Of a stretch of 58,407 bases of DNA, positions 37,606-46,293 are shown one piece after another. A program made the position numbers and the translations under genes. The notes beneath the pieces are model-generated. The model was not told the origin of the DNA, searched no databases, and saw only the letters and a list, made by a program, of their open reading frames with translations. The stretch spans positions 1 through 58,407 of the forward strand of contig DAIDGT010000005.1 of the NCBI GenBank assembly GCA_027459825.1. The letters run 5' to 3'. The stretch's first letter is position 1; the number at the start of each line of letters is the position of its first letter. The DNA is from a bacterium (GTDB lineage: Bacteria; Patescibacteriota; Dojkabacteria; JAKAPS01; JAJZLI01).

Positions 37606-38727
37606 ATGGTTAAAAAAAATACTAATAAAAAGGAATCTTTTTCTGAATTATTAAAAAATAAATCCTTAAATGTTTTTCCTTTAAATAAAGGAGATATTGT
37701 TGATGCTAAAATTTTAAAAATTGTTAATGGAACTGTTTTTGTAGATTTAAATTATAGATCAGAAGGTTATATTTTTGGGTCTGAACTTAGGTCTCCTGAA
37801 TTATCACAAGATGATATTGTTCCTGGCAAAACAATTTCTGTTTATGTTCTGAATCCTGAGAATGAAAATGGGCAAGTAGAACTATCCTTGCGTAGGACTG
37901 ATGATATTAGAAAATGGGATAGATTGGAAAGTGCATGGAAGGATAATTCTATAATGGAGGTTACTGTTACAGATTATAATAGCGGAGGCGTTTTAGTAGA
38001 TATTGGTAATAAGTTTTCTGGATTTGTTCCTATTTCTCAACTAGATTTTTCTCGTTTATTTAAAGAGGGTGTAAATATAAATGATGTTTCAGAAAAATTG
38101 AATTCTCTTATTGGCACTAAACTATCTGTCAAAATTATTGAGTTAGATAAATCAAAGGACAGAATTATATTATCAGAAAAATTAGCATCTAATAGTGAAG
38201 ATGTAAAATTAAGGAATAAAACCCTTAAAAATGTTAAATTGAATGATGTTCTTGATGGTGTTGTTACTGGTGTTACTTCTTATGGACTATTTGTAACTGC
38301 TCAGGGACTTGAAGGTTTGGTACATTTGTCTGAGATTTCTTGGGATAAAGTTACTACTCCTTCTGATTTTTACAAAGTTGGAGATCAAGTAAAGGTTCAA
38401 ATTATTGGTATGGGGGATGATGGAAAAAGAGTTGCTTATTCAATAAAACGTTTACAGGCAGATACTTGGGATAATGCTATTTCTCAGTATAAAGTAGGAC
38501 AGGTAGTGAAAGGTGTTGTTCAAAGGATAGTTGAATATGGTGTTTTTGTAAGGATATCGGAAGGTATTAATGGGCTTATACATATATCAGAACTTTCAGA
38601 TGAACCTGTAAATAATATTAATGATGTTGTTAAAGTTGGTGATACATTGGATTTGAAAGTATTATCGATTTCTCCTACAGAAAGACATTTAGGTTTAAGT
38701 TTGAAAAGAGCTAAGTTGTCTGAATGA
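37606..38727 (+). CDS. rpsA: 30S ribosomal protein S1 (four S1 domains)
   Basis: A 373-residue protein with four S1 RNA-binding repeats, at about 25-90, 108-180, 205-275 and 290-362. Each has the pattern G-x-V-x-G-x-V followed by GxFVxxxxGxxGLVHxSEL; the third and fourth are closest to consensus (SYGLFVTAQGLEGLVHLSE, EYGVFVRISEGINGLIHISE). Four repeats is the short S1 form, versus six in E. coli. It begins 13 bases after 5S rRNA with no Shine-Dalgarno sequence, so it may be read from the rRNA or 5S promoter. Confidence 0.92.
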   Translation: MVKKNTNKKESFSELLKNKSLNVFPLNKGDIVDAKILKIVNGTVFVDLNYRSEGYIFGSELRSPELSQDDIVPGKTISVYVLNPENENGQVELSLRRTDDIRKWDRLESAWKDNSIMEVTVTDYNSGGVLVDIGNKFSGFVPISQLDFSRLFKEGVNINDVSEKLNSLIGTKLSVKIIELDKSKDRIILSEKLASNSEDVKLRNKTLKNVKLNDVLDGVVTGVTSYGLFVTAQGLEGLVHLSEISWDKVTTPSDFYKVGDQVKVQIIGMGDDGKRVAYSIKRLQADTWDNAISQYKVGQVVKGVVQRIVEYGVFVRISEGINGLIHISELSDEPVNNINDVVKVGDTLDLKVLSISPTERHLGLSLKRAKLSE

Positions 38728-38763
38728 TTTTAACCTATTTTTTATTATCCCTCTTTATATTTG

Positions 38764-38772
38764 TGTTATAAT
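38764..38772 (+). promoter_or_regulatory. Extended -10 promoter of clpC
   Basis: TGTTATAAT with hexamer at 38767-38772, 23 bases before the preferred ATG at 38796. Confidence 0.55.
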
Positions 38773-38795
38773 ATTTATTGTTATTACTATTGTGT

Positions 38796-41264
38796 ATGAA
38801 AGCTTTTAAAAAACTTTCTTTAAATGCAGTTGAAGCAATTAAGGGTGCTTATAAATATGCCCAAAAATCAGGTTCTGAGTATGTGGAATTAAAGCATCTA
38901 TTTTTGGCTATTATTAATCAAAAGGAGACTTTAGTCTCTAAAGCCTTTGAAAGTGTTAATTTTAAATCATCCGTATCATTTCAAAACTTTATTGATATAT
39001 CTGGTGAAGAAGTTGATTTTATTGATAAAGTAATTCTATTATCGGTAGATTTTGAAAGGGCATTATCGAATGCTTATCATATCGCTCACAGTTTTCATCA
39101 TGTTTATGTTGGTACTGAACATCTACTATTAGGGTTATTACAGATTAGAGAAAATTCTTTTGTAAAAGAACTTAGCAAGTTTGCTATTGATTATGACTAT
39201 GCATATAACTTACTTGTAAACTATGGTAATTATCCTCCTGGAATTTTTTATCAGAATAGTAATGTAGTTAAATCTTTAGAAAATAAGCCTTCTGTAATAG
39301 CTAATTTAGCAATCAATTTAAATGAAGTAGTTAAATTATCTAAAAATCAGTCTGCTTTTGTAGGTAGGGATAAGGAAATTAACAGAATAATACAGATACT
39401 GTCTAGGAGAGATAAGAATAATCCAATACTTATAGGAGAAGCAGGTGTAGGAAAAACAGCACTTGTTAAACAATTAGCATATAGGATTGTGTCTAAAAAT
39501 GTTCCTGAGAATTTGCTAGATTTTGAAATTTGGAGTTTAGATATATCTAAATTAATGATTTCAACGGAAATGAGAGGTGAATTAGAAACAAAAATTAATT
39601 CTTTACTAGAAGAAATTAAGCAACGTGGTAATGTTATCTTATTTATAGATGAAGTTCATATGATATTTAATACTGGTGGTAATTTTTCGAGTAATGATAT
39701 TGCAAATATGTTAAAGCCTCATTTGGTCAGTGAATATTTTAGATGTATTGGTGCTACAACTTTTTATGAGTATCAACGATATTTTGAAAATGATAATGCA
39801 TTAAATAGGCGTTTTTTGCCAGTAAAAGTTAATGAATTGTCTAAAGAAGATACTCTTGAAGTTATAAAAAGTGTAAAGCTTGAAATTGAAAAATACCATA
39901 AAGTTAAAATTAGTGATGATAGCATTGTTGATGCTGTAAATTTGTCTGACCGTTTTATAGTAGATAGATTTTTTCCTGATAAAGCAATTGATTTAATAGA
40001 AGAAGCTGCAACCTTAAAAAATATTGAAAGTAATAAATATTCAAAGAGTTTACTTAATATGCAGTCTGAATTGCAGAGAGTTATTCGTAAGAAAGAGAGT
40101 TATTTAAGTAATCAAAAATATTTACAATCATTATATTTTCGGAACAAAGAAAGGTTTTTAATATCAAAGATAAAGGATATTAATGAAGTTGCTTTGTCAG
40201 ATATGCGGATTGTAGATAGGAAAGATTTGATTAATGTTGTGTCTACCTGGACAGATATTCCCGTCTTTAATATTCTAAATAATGGCTTAAGGGATATTTC
40301 TAAAATAAAAAAGGAAATTAGGTCAGAAATTATTGGTCAAGATAATGCTGTTAGTAGAGTTATGGATATAATGATGTCTGCTAGAGTAGGTTTAAGAGAT
40401 GAAAATCGCCCTATAGGTATATTTCTTTTCATAGGACCTACGGGTGTGGGAAAAACTGAGCTGGCAAAACAAATTGCTACGAAGTATATGGGTGGAAAAA
40501 AATCTTTGATTCAAATTGACATGAGTGAATATATGGAGTCTCATAGCGTTTCGAAATTTATTGGATCTCCTCCTGGGTATGTTGGATATCAAGAAGGTGG
40601 GAAGTTATCAGAATCTGTAAAAAATCATCCATATTCGGTTATTTTGTTTGATGAAATAGAAAAAGCACATCCTGATGTCTTGAACATCCTTTTGCAGATT
40701 ATGGAAGAAGGTCATTTGACTGATAGTAGAGGAAAATTTGTAAACTTTAAAAATACTATTATTATTTTAACATCCAATATTGGGTCAGAAATAATAGAAT
40801 CTAATAGTGTTTTGGGTTTTAATATTGAGTCATATAATTCCACAAAGACTCAGATTAATGAAGAATATGAAAAAGTGGAAGAGAAAACTTTGTCTAGGTT
40901 AAAGGAGTATTTATTGCCTGAATTTTTGAATCGCATTGATGATGTTATTATTTTTAGGTCATTAAATAAAAGTGATGCATTTAAGATTGCTAAAAAACTA
41001 GCAATAGACTTTAGTAAAAAATCAGAAAAAATTGGTTTGTATGTTTCATTTACAGATTCTTTTATTAGCTTTATTGCTGAAAAGGGTTTTAGTGAAGAAT
41101 TTGGTGCTAGGCAGATTAAAAGAGTTTTTAATAAGTATGCTGAAACATCTTTATCTACTTATTTAATAGAAAATAAGATTTTTTCTTCTCAGGTTTATAA
41201 ATCTAAATTAAGCTTGACCCTAAGTATAGATTCTCTTGAGAAGATAGAAGTTATTGCAAATTAA
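38796..41264 (+). CDS. clpC: ClpC-type AAA+ unfoldase
   Basis: An 822-residue Hsp100 protein that unfolds substrates for ClpP or acts in disaggregation. It has a double Clp-N domain (about 1-145), first AAA module with GEAGVGKT at about 213 and FIDEVHMI, a middle domain (about 395-450, with an M-domain-like coiled coil), and second AAA module with GPTGVGKT at about 546, LFDEIEKAHPDV and a C-terminal D2-small domain. SVLGF at about 673 could be the ClpP-binding loop. The ATG at 38796 gives the standard start; an upstream TTG frame adds six Leu/Cys residues and lies too near the promoter. ClpP is not in the window. Confidence 0.92.
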   Translation: MKAFKKLSLNAVEAIKGAYKYAQKSGSEYVELKHLFLAIINQKETLVSKAFESVNFKSSVSFQNFIDISGEEVDFIDKVILLSVDFERALSNAYHIAHSFHHVYVGTEHLLLGLLQIRENSFVKELSKFAIDYDYAYNLLVNYGNYPPGIFYQNSNVVKSLENKPSVIANLAINLNEVVKLSKNQSAFVGRDKEINRIIQILSRRDKNNPILIGEAGVGKTALVKQLAYRIVSKNVPENLLDFEIWSLDISKLMISTEMRGELETKINSLLEEIKQRGNVILFIDEVHMIFNTGGNFSSNDIANMLKPHLVSEYFRCIGATTFYEYQRYFENDNALNRRFLPVKVNELSKEDTLEVIKSVKLEIEKYHKVKISDDSIVDAVNLSDRFIVDRFFPDKAIDLIEEAATLKNIESNKYSKSLLNMQSELQRVIRKKESYLSNQKYLQSLYFRNKERFLISKIKDINEVALSDMRIVDRKDLINVVSTWTDIPVFNILNNGLRDISKIKKEIRSEIIGQDNAVSRVMDIMMSARVGLRDENRPIGIFLFIGPTGVGKTELAKQIATKYMGGKKSLIQIDMSEYMESHSVSKFIGSPPGYVGYQEGGKLSESVKNHPYSVILFDEIEKAHPDVLNILLQIMEEGHLTDSRGKFVNFKNTIIILTSNIGSEIIESNSVLGFNIESYNSTKTQINEEYEKVEEKTLSRLKEYLLPEFLNRIDDVIIFRSLNKSDAFKIAKKLAIDFSKKSEKIGLYVSFTDSFISFIAEKGFSEEFGARQIKRVFNKYAETSLSTYLIENKIFSSQVYKSKLSLTLSIDSLEKIEVIAN

Positions 41265-41271
41265 CCCCAAC

Positions 41272-41308
41272 TTATCCACATTTATTCTCCTTGTTATACT
41301 TATCCACA
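41272..41308 (+). promoter_or_regulatory. Two perfect DnaA boxes
   Basis: TTATCCACA occurs at 41272-41280 and again at 41300-41308, same orientation, 28 bases apart. It matches the DnaA-box consensus TTATNCACA. A possible extended -10, TGTTATACT (41292-41300), lies between and into them. Confidence 0.65.
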
Positions 41309-41361
41309 TATTTAATTTTGGCCTTAAATACAGCATATTTTTAGGTAACTTTTCTATGGGC

Positions 41362-41390
41362 TTGACAATAATTTATCTATAGGGTAAAAT
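41362..41390 (+). promoter_or_regulatory. Promoter of the intergenic small RNA
   Basis: TTGACA (41362-41367), exactly 17 bases, TAAAAT (41385-41390). One of the best promoters in the window, with no ORF behind it before a terminator. Confidence 0.8.
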
Positions 41391-41396
41391 TTAGGT

Positions 41397-41551
41397 GTTC
41401 TTTGATGATGAATGTATTTCCCTGGGTCTGGTTGGTAAAAGAAGCTTAACTGGTCCCATGGAAATACATTTATTGTCTTTAAATAATAAATTATGGAATA
41501 AGTAACTTATTATTTGGGATCGATAAGGGGCAGTATCGATCCCTTATTTTT
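41397..41551 (+). ncRNA. Candidate small RNA with three hairpins, family unknown
   Basis: Transcription from the promoter should start near 41397 and end at the hairpin at 41516-41551, giving about 155 nt. Structure: a long hairpin closed by a perfect 11-bp stem, AATGTATTTCC (41411-41421) with GGAAATACATT (41460-41470), continued by TGGG-CCCA and a wobble-containing stem to a 14-base loop at 41434-41447; a second stem AAATAATAA (41481-41489) with TTATTATTT (41507-41515); and directly abutting it the terminator. No ORF of useful size is inside. It lacks the GGAA/AGCAG motifs of SRP RNA and RNase P or tmRNA landmarks. A rho leader is possible, but rho has its own promoter downstream. Confidence 0.65.
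41516..41551 (+). terminator. Terminator of the intergenic small RNA
   Basis: Perfect 10-bp stem GGGATCGATA (41516-41525) with TATCGATCCC (41534-41543), 8-base loop, followed by TTATTTTT. Confidence 0.92.
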
Positions 41552-41554
41552 ATC

Positions 41555-41583
41555 TTGATATTTTTTTTCCTTTGTTATATTAT
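41555..41583 (+). promoter_or_regulatory. Promoter of rho
   Basis: TTGATA (41555-41560), 17-base spacer, TATTAT (41578-41583), leaving a leader of roughly 75 bases before the ATG at 41666. Confidence 0.6.
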
Positions 41584-41665
41584 ATATAGAAGTATATTGT
41601 TTATTGCGTTTTAATCCATATTTTTACTTTAAATATTCATAGTGGTTAAATATATTTTTTGATTT

Positions 41666-42928
41666 ATGAAAGAAGATTATTCATTACAAAGCCTAGATTC
41701 TAAAAATTTAGCAGATTTACGCATAATTGCTGAAAAAATAAAGGTTCCTGATTATCAGGAAGTTAATAAAAGAGATTTAATATTTAAAATTCTTAAAACT
41801 GTAGATCCTGAAGAGGTTAATATCAGTGTTGAAGGTATATTAGAAATCATAAATGATGGTATGCATGGAGTTTTAAGGTCATATACCTTACTGCCAGGAG
41901 AGAATGATGTCTATATATCTGGATCTCAAATAAAGAAGTTTAATTTAAAACAAGGAGATTATATTCATGGTAAAGCTAGGTTACCTAAGGACAATGAAAG
42001 ATATCTAAGTTTACTGAAGATTGATAAGATTAACTCCAAAGAACCTGATGAAGCAGCAAAAAGAATTTCCTTTGAAAGGTTAACTCCTATTTTCCCAGAT
42101 AAACAGATAATTTTAGAAATAGACCAATTTCGTTTGTCTAATAGGGTTATTGATTTATTGTCTCCTATAGGTAAAGGGCAACGAGGAATGATTGTTTCTC
42201 CGCCTAAATCAGGAAAAACCACATTATTAAAAGATATAGCTGACGGAATATCCAATAATTCTAAAGATATACACTTGATGGTTTTATTAATTGGAGAACG
42301 TCCGGAAGAAGTTACTGATATGCGTAGATCAATTAAGGGAGATGTATTTGCTTCAAATTTTGATGACCAGCCTGATAATCAGATTAAGGTTGCAGAAATT
42401 GCACTCGATAGAGCAAAAAGATTAGTAGAGGATGGGGTTGATGTTGTTATCCTATTAGATAGTTTAACTAGGTTAGCTAGAGCATACAATATTGTTGTTC
42501 CTCCGTCTGGTAGGACATTGTCAGGAGGATTTGATCCAATAGCTCTTTATCCTCCAAAGAAATTTTTTGGTTCAGCTAGGAATTTAGAGGAACATGGTAG
42601 TTTAACTATTATAGCTACTGCATTAGTTGATACAGGAAGTAGGATGGATGATCTTGTTTATGAAGAATTTAAAGGTACTGGGAATATGGAATTACATTTG
42701 GATAGACAGCTTGCAGAAAGAAGAATTTATCCTGCTATTGATGTTGTAAAGTCTGGTACGAGACATGAAGAAAAACTCTTATCTTCTGATATTTTAAATC
42801 AGTCTTGGAGGGTTAGAAGGATGTTGGATACATTAAAGATAGGAGAGAGTAGTGAATTGTTATTAGATAGATTAAAGAAAACAAAAAGTAATGAAGAATT
42901 TCTTATGACATTGCATGAAAGTTTTTAA
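41666..42928 (+). CDS. rho: Transcription termination factor Rho
   Basis: A 420-residue hexameric RNA helicase that ends transcription. A Rho-N/SAP-like start ([16 protein letters not shown]) leads into the RNA-binding cold-shock-like domain ([18 protein letters not shown]), then the ATPase with [14 protein letters not shown] (about 179-190), [13 protein letters not shown], the secondary RNA site region [19 protein letters not shown] and the [11 protein letters not shown] end. Length is standard. Confidence 0.97.
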   Translation: MKEDYSLQSLDSKNLADLRIIAEKIKVPDYQEVNKRDLIFKILKTVDPEEVNISVEGILEIINDGMHGVLRSYTLLPGENDVYISGSQIKKFNLKQGDYIHGKARLPKDNERYLSLLKIDKINSKEPDEAAKRISFERLTPIFPDKQIILEIDQFRLSNRVIDLLSPIGKGQRGMIVSPPKSGKTTLLKDIADGISNNSKDIHLMVLLIGERPEEVTDMRRSIKGDVFASNFDDQPDNQIKVAEIALDRAKRLVEDGVDVVILLDSLTRLARAYNIVVPPSGRTLSGGFDPIALYPPKKFFGSARNLEEHGSLTIIATALVDTGSRMDDLVYEEFKGTGNMELHLDRQLAERRIYPAIDVVKSGTRHEEKLLSSDILNQSWRVRRMLDTLKIGESSELLLDRLKKTKSNEEFLMTLHESF

Positions 42929-42998
42929 TCTCTTTTAGTTGAATTATATAAATAGTATTTGTTTTTTAGTAAAGATATTCCTTTGTATTATTAATTAA

Positions 42999-43027
42999 TT
43001 GATATTGTGTATTTTTTCTGTTAAAAT
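42999..43027 (+). promoter_or_regulatory. Promoter of ndk
   Basis: TTGATA (42999-43004), 17-base spacer, TGT plus TAAAAT (43022-43027). Confidence 0.65.
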
Positions 43028-43065
43028 TCTTGGATTAATTTTATTATTTAGGGGTAAATATTATT

Positions 43066-43668
43066 ATGAGCAAGTATGAAAGAAGTTTAGTTTTAGTTAA
43101 GCATGATGGTGTTGCTAGAGGTTTGGTAGGAGAGTTTATAACTCGATTCGAAAGAGTTGGTTTGAAAATTGTTGGAGTAAAATTTTTAAAACCTAATCAG
43201 GATATTGCAGAAAAGCATTATCCTTCGACAGATGAATGGTTAAATGCTGTTGGAAATAAAGTTTTAAAGGATTGTACTGAACGTAATATTAATGTAGATA
43301 AAATTTTTGGTACAGATAACCCAGTTGAGATTGGAAGGGTTATAAAAAAGTGGAATGTTGAATTTTTAACTTTTGGTCCTGTTTTAGCTATTGTTTTTGA
43401 GGGACCTGATGCAATAAGGGTAATAAGGAAGTTAGTTGGTAGTACAAATCCTGTAGAGGCATTACCAGGTACTATTAGGGGTGATTATACTTGGGATAAT
43501 GGAGATTTGTCCAATATACAATCAAGACCATTTTATAATTTAATTCATGCATCAAGTAGTATTGAAGATGCTAAAAATGAGATCAATCTTTGGTTTTCAC
43601 CTAATGAACTATATGATTATGAGCTTGGTCACCATTCAGTGATGGGGTGGCATAAGAAATTATCCTAA
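43066..43668 (+). CDS. ndk: Nucleoside diphosphate kinase, enlarged form
   Basis: A 200-residue enzyme that equilibrates NTP and NDP pools. The fold starts at RSLVLVKHDGVARGLVGEFI and ends with the nucleotide-binding GTIRGDYTWD segment and the catalytic His in LIHASSS (about His160). It is about 60 residues longer than the usual 140, with an insertion at about 50-90 (WLNAVGNKVLKDCTE and onwards) between the first helix pair and the core strands, and a C-terminal extension. Similar enlarged forms occur in Archaea and CPR. Confidence 0.88.
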   Translation: MSKYERSLVLVKHDGVARGLVGEFITRFERVGLKIVGVKFLKPNQDIAEKHYPSTDEWLNAVGNKVLKDCTERNINVDKIFGTDNPVEIGRVIKKWNVEFLTFGPVLAIVFEGPDAIRVIRKLVGSTNPVEALPGTIRGDYTWDNGDLSNIQSRPFYNLIHASSSIEDAKNEINLWFSPNELYDYELGHHSVMGWHKKLS

Positions 43669-43683
43669 TTTTTGATTATAATT

Positions 43684-43757
43684 GTCCCTGTAGCTCAGTT
43701 TGGAAGAGTGCCTCGGTCCTAACGAGGAGGTCATAGGTTCGAGCCCTATCAGGGATA
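43684..43757 (+). tRNA. tRNA-Arg (anticodon CCU)
   Basis: A 74-nt cloverleaf: acceptor GTCCCTG with CAGGGAT, anticodon stem CCTCG-CGAGG with loop GTCCTAA (CCT), T arm ATAGG-TTCGAGC-CCTAT. It reads AGG. It lies 15 bases after ndk and is probably co-transcribed with it. Confidence 0.93.
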
Positions 43758-43760
43758 TAT

Positions 43761-45206
43761 TTATAGTGAAAATGGAAAGATAGATGTTTGCTTTATTAAA
43801 TCTATAGAGTATATGTTTATATAGTTGGAATTACTTGATGTGTTTTGATTTATTATCAATGTTTGTCCGTTAGGTGTAATAAAGTAGTTTTCATTAATAT
43901 TTTCTGCAACTTTTATTTTTGTGTTTGAAGAAATTGCTTGACTCCATAATATTAAGTTATTTGTACTAGAATTGACATTTTCTTTACTGTCAAAGAAAAT
44001 ATATCCTCCTAGCGGGTACCACATTATATTGCTTATGGTGCTAAGATTGTCTATTAAAATAGATCGACTATTATTTTGGATATAATAAACCCATAATTGG
44101 TTGTTTTTTTGAATTAAAATGTATAAGTTGTCTGGTGAAAATTCTATGTTATTGATATTTTGTCCCAAGTTAATAGGCTTCATTGTTTGAGTGTTTAGTA
44201 GTATACTATTTGTTTTTGATCTAAGTACGATGTAATTACTATTGTTGCTTGTGTATATATTATCAATATTGAAATTTGTTCTATAAATTTGTGTTTTGTT
44301 TGATCCGTCTAAGTTTTCTGTGTATATAGAGGATGTATTGCCAGATACATTATATATGGAATATATTATTTGATTTGTATTATATATAGAGTAGGGGATA
44401 TTTATGTTTTGATTATTGCTGTAAATTAAATTAATTGAATTATCATTTACATTGAAGGTTGCTAGTATATTGTTATTGTTGCTTTGTAATAATAATACGC
44501 TGTCATTTATCCATTGAATTTTAGAAAATAGTCCTATGTTGTACTCTGAAGATATGTCTACTACGGAATTATTACTTGTGTTGTACAGGTAGTAGTCTGT
44601 GTTACTTTGTGTGTTTGGATTTATTAGTATATAAGAAAAGTTCCCATTTGGTACTATCGAATAGTTTTTAGAGTTGAAATTTGATATTTGTGATAAATTT
44701 AGTAAGAAAGAAGGTGTTTCGTTTTGGATTTGTGGATTTGTATAATATACTTCATTCCCGTTATTATCTTGTGTTGTTATCAGTATGTTTTGTGAATTGA
44801 TATTGGTTATTATTTGTGTCGTATTATTAGGTATCATTAGTTTGTTTTCGGTATTTGTTGTTGGAAATAGAAAAGCATCTAAATTGGTAATTTGTTTAAA
44901 TTTTACTGATACTAAGCTTTCCCATGATGTATAATTTTGTTTTTTTATCATTATTTTGTATGTTCCGGGTAATAGAGATGTTATTATTAATGGTGTTTTT
45001 CCTTCATATACGTTTCCTAGGTAAATTGATGAATTGGGGATATTGGTATTGATTCTTAGTATTCCTGTTTCAGTTAAAATACCTGATTTGAAATTAATTT
45101 GATATCCACTTGCCCACATAATAATGATAAATGATGTTATTATGACGACAATTGTTCCAATTACATTTATGATATTTGAATAGGTCTTTTTTAAAAAATT
45201 TTTCAT
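43761..45206 (-). CDS. PEGA-domain protein with C-terminal propeller-like region
   Basis: A 481-residue envelope protein. One membrane helix at about 13-33 (GTIVVIITSFIIIMWASGY) anchors it. A PEGA domain follows (about 45-115), with GILRINTNIPNSSIYLGN, GKTPLIITSLLPGTYKI and KKQNYTSW. From about 130 to the end there are repeated beta segments with Asn/Ser-rich loops, resembling a WD40/TolB-like propeller (for example FSPDNLYILIQKNNQLWVYYI). PEGA domains are surface or wall-associated. Function unknown. Divergent from the MreB-like gene across 71 bases. Confidence 0.78.
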   Translation of the reverse strand: MKNFLKKTYSNIINVIGTIVVIITSFIIIMWASGYQINFKSGILTETGILRINTNIPNSSIYLGNVYEGKTPLIITSLLPGTYKIMIKKQNYTSWESLVSVKFKQITNLDAFLFPTTNTENKLMIPNNTTQIITNINSQNILITTQDNNGNEVYYTNPQIQNETPSFLLNLSQISNFNSKNYSIVPNGNFSYILINPNTQSNTDYYLYNTSNNSVVDISSEYNIGLFSKIQWINDSVLLLQSNNNNILATFNVNDNSINLIYSNNQNINIPYSIYNTNQIIYSIYNVSGNTSSIYTENLDGSNKTQIYRTNFNIDNIYTSNNSNYIVLRSKTNSILLNTQTMKPINLGQNINNIEFSPDNLYILIQKNNQLWVYYIQNNSRSILIDNLSTISNIMWYPLGGYIFFDSKENVNSSTNNLILWSQAISSNTKIKVAENINENYFITPNGQTLIINQNTSSNSNYINIYSIDLIKQTSIFPFSL

Positions 45207-45277
45207 TTTACTGTATCTTTGTAGATTTTTTATTGATAAAATTATATCATATATTGTTTTAATTTATTTTACATTCA

Positions 45278-46291
45278 ATGAATATGTTTGGTATTTCTAA
45301 ATTTGGATTTGATTTTGGAAGTTCTTCTTCTTTGATATCTACTCCTCATAGGGGGGTATTGGTTAATGATCCTTCTGTTGTTGCTATATCTATGGATACT
45401 AAGACCATTATTGCTGTTGGTCGTGATGCTAAGGATATGTTAGGAAAAACTCCAGAAGGTGTTGTTTCTAAGAATCCTATTAAATTTGGTGCTATATCTA
45501 ATTACAAGATAGTTGAATCTATGATTAAATATTTTTTGTCTAGGGCTGGTTACAAATCATTTCTCTTTAATTCTGAGGCTGTTGTTGGTATTTCTGATGG
45601 TTTAACTTCTGTTGAAAAAAGAGCTATGTATGAGGCAGTGATGGGTGCAGGTATAAAAAAGATATACCTTATGCCAAATATATTGCTTACGGCTATAGGG
45701 TGTAATTTGCCCATAGGAACTTCTTCTGGAAATATGGTTATCAATGTAGGTGGTGGTACTGCTGAACTTGCTATAATTTCTCTTAATGGTATTGTTGTTT
45801 CTGATTCAGTTAGAGTGGGTGGTGATTCTATTAATGAAGCCATAAGTATCTATCTTAAAAAAAATTATGGGATAATTATTGGGGATCAAATGGCAGAGAG
45901 TATAAAAATAAATATAGGTTCTGCTTTACCTTTAATAGATCCTATTGAAATGGAAATTAGGGGGAGGGATGCAATTAATGGTATGCCAAAATCAATTGTT
46001 ATTGATACTAATGTTGTTGTTTCTGCTATAAAGGGTCCTTTGAATCTTATTATTCAATCTACTAGGCATCTTTTGGAAAGAACTCCTCCTGAACTGGCTT
46101 CTGATATTATCGATAGGGGAATACTTTTGAGCGGAGGAACTTCTTTGCTTAGGAATATTGATACATTAATAACCAGGGCTATAGGTATTACTACATATAT
46201 TTCTGATGATCCTGTGACTTCTGTTGTTAATGGAGCTTCGGAAGCTCTTAGATATATCGATGTTTTATATAAGAATATTAGGAATCCTTGA
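45278..46291 (+). CDS. Divergent MreB/actin-like protein lacking ATPase residues
   Basis: A 337-residue MreB homologue, clearly related to the canonical MreB at 54155 (shared VNDPSVVAI, DMLGKTPEG and LLERTPPELASDI segments). Key positions differ: phosphate-1 is GFDFGSSSS instead of GIDLGTANT, the canonical EEPMAAAIG catalytic segment is PNILLTAIG (about 132-140) without either Glu, and phosphate-2 is NVGGGTAE rather than DIGGGTSD. It may bind nucleotide but should hydrolyse it poorly, and could co-polymerise with or regulate MreB. Two bases separate it from the O-antigen-ligase-like gene, suggesting a joint envelope role. Confidence 0.85.
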   Translation: MNMFGISKFGFDFGSSSSLISTPHRGVLVNDPSVVAISMDTKTIIAVGRDAKDMLGKTPEGVVSKNPIKFGAISNYKIVESMIKYFLSRAGYKSFLFNSEAVVGISDGLTSVEKRAMYEAVMGAGIKKIYLMPNILLTAIGCNLPIGTSSGNMVINVGGGTAELAIISLNGIVVSDSVRVGGDSINEAISIYLKKNYGIIIGDQMAESIKINIGSALPLIDPIEMEIRGRDAINGMPKSIVIDTNVVVSAIKGPLNLIIQSTRHLLERTPPELASDIIDRGILLSGGTSLLRNIDTLITRAIGITTYISDDPVTSVVNGASEALRYIDVLYKNIRNP

Positions 46292-46293
46292 CC

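Noticed and set aside
41272-41308. Chromosome origin oriC
   Set aside because: Only two DnaA boxes and no dnaA, dnaN or clear AT-rich unwinding region next to them; kept only as a DnaA-site finding.
41411-41470. SRP RNA in the clpC-rho spacer
   Set aside because: The hairpin lacks the GGAA-type tetraloop and the AGCAG internal-loop strand that define SRP domain IV.
43677-43682. TATAAT directly before tRNA-Arg
   Set aside because: It ends one base before the mature 5' end, so transcription from it would start inside the tRNA; co-transcription with ndk is simpler.
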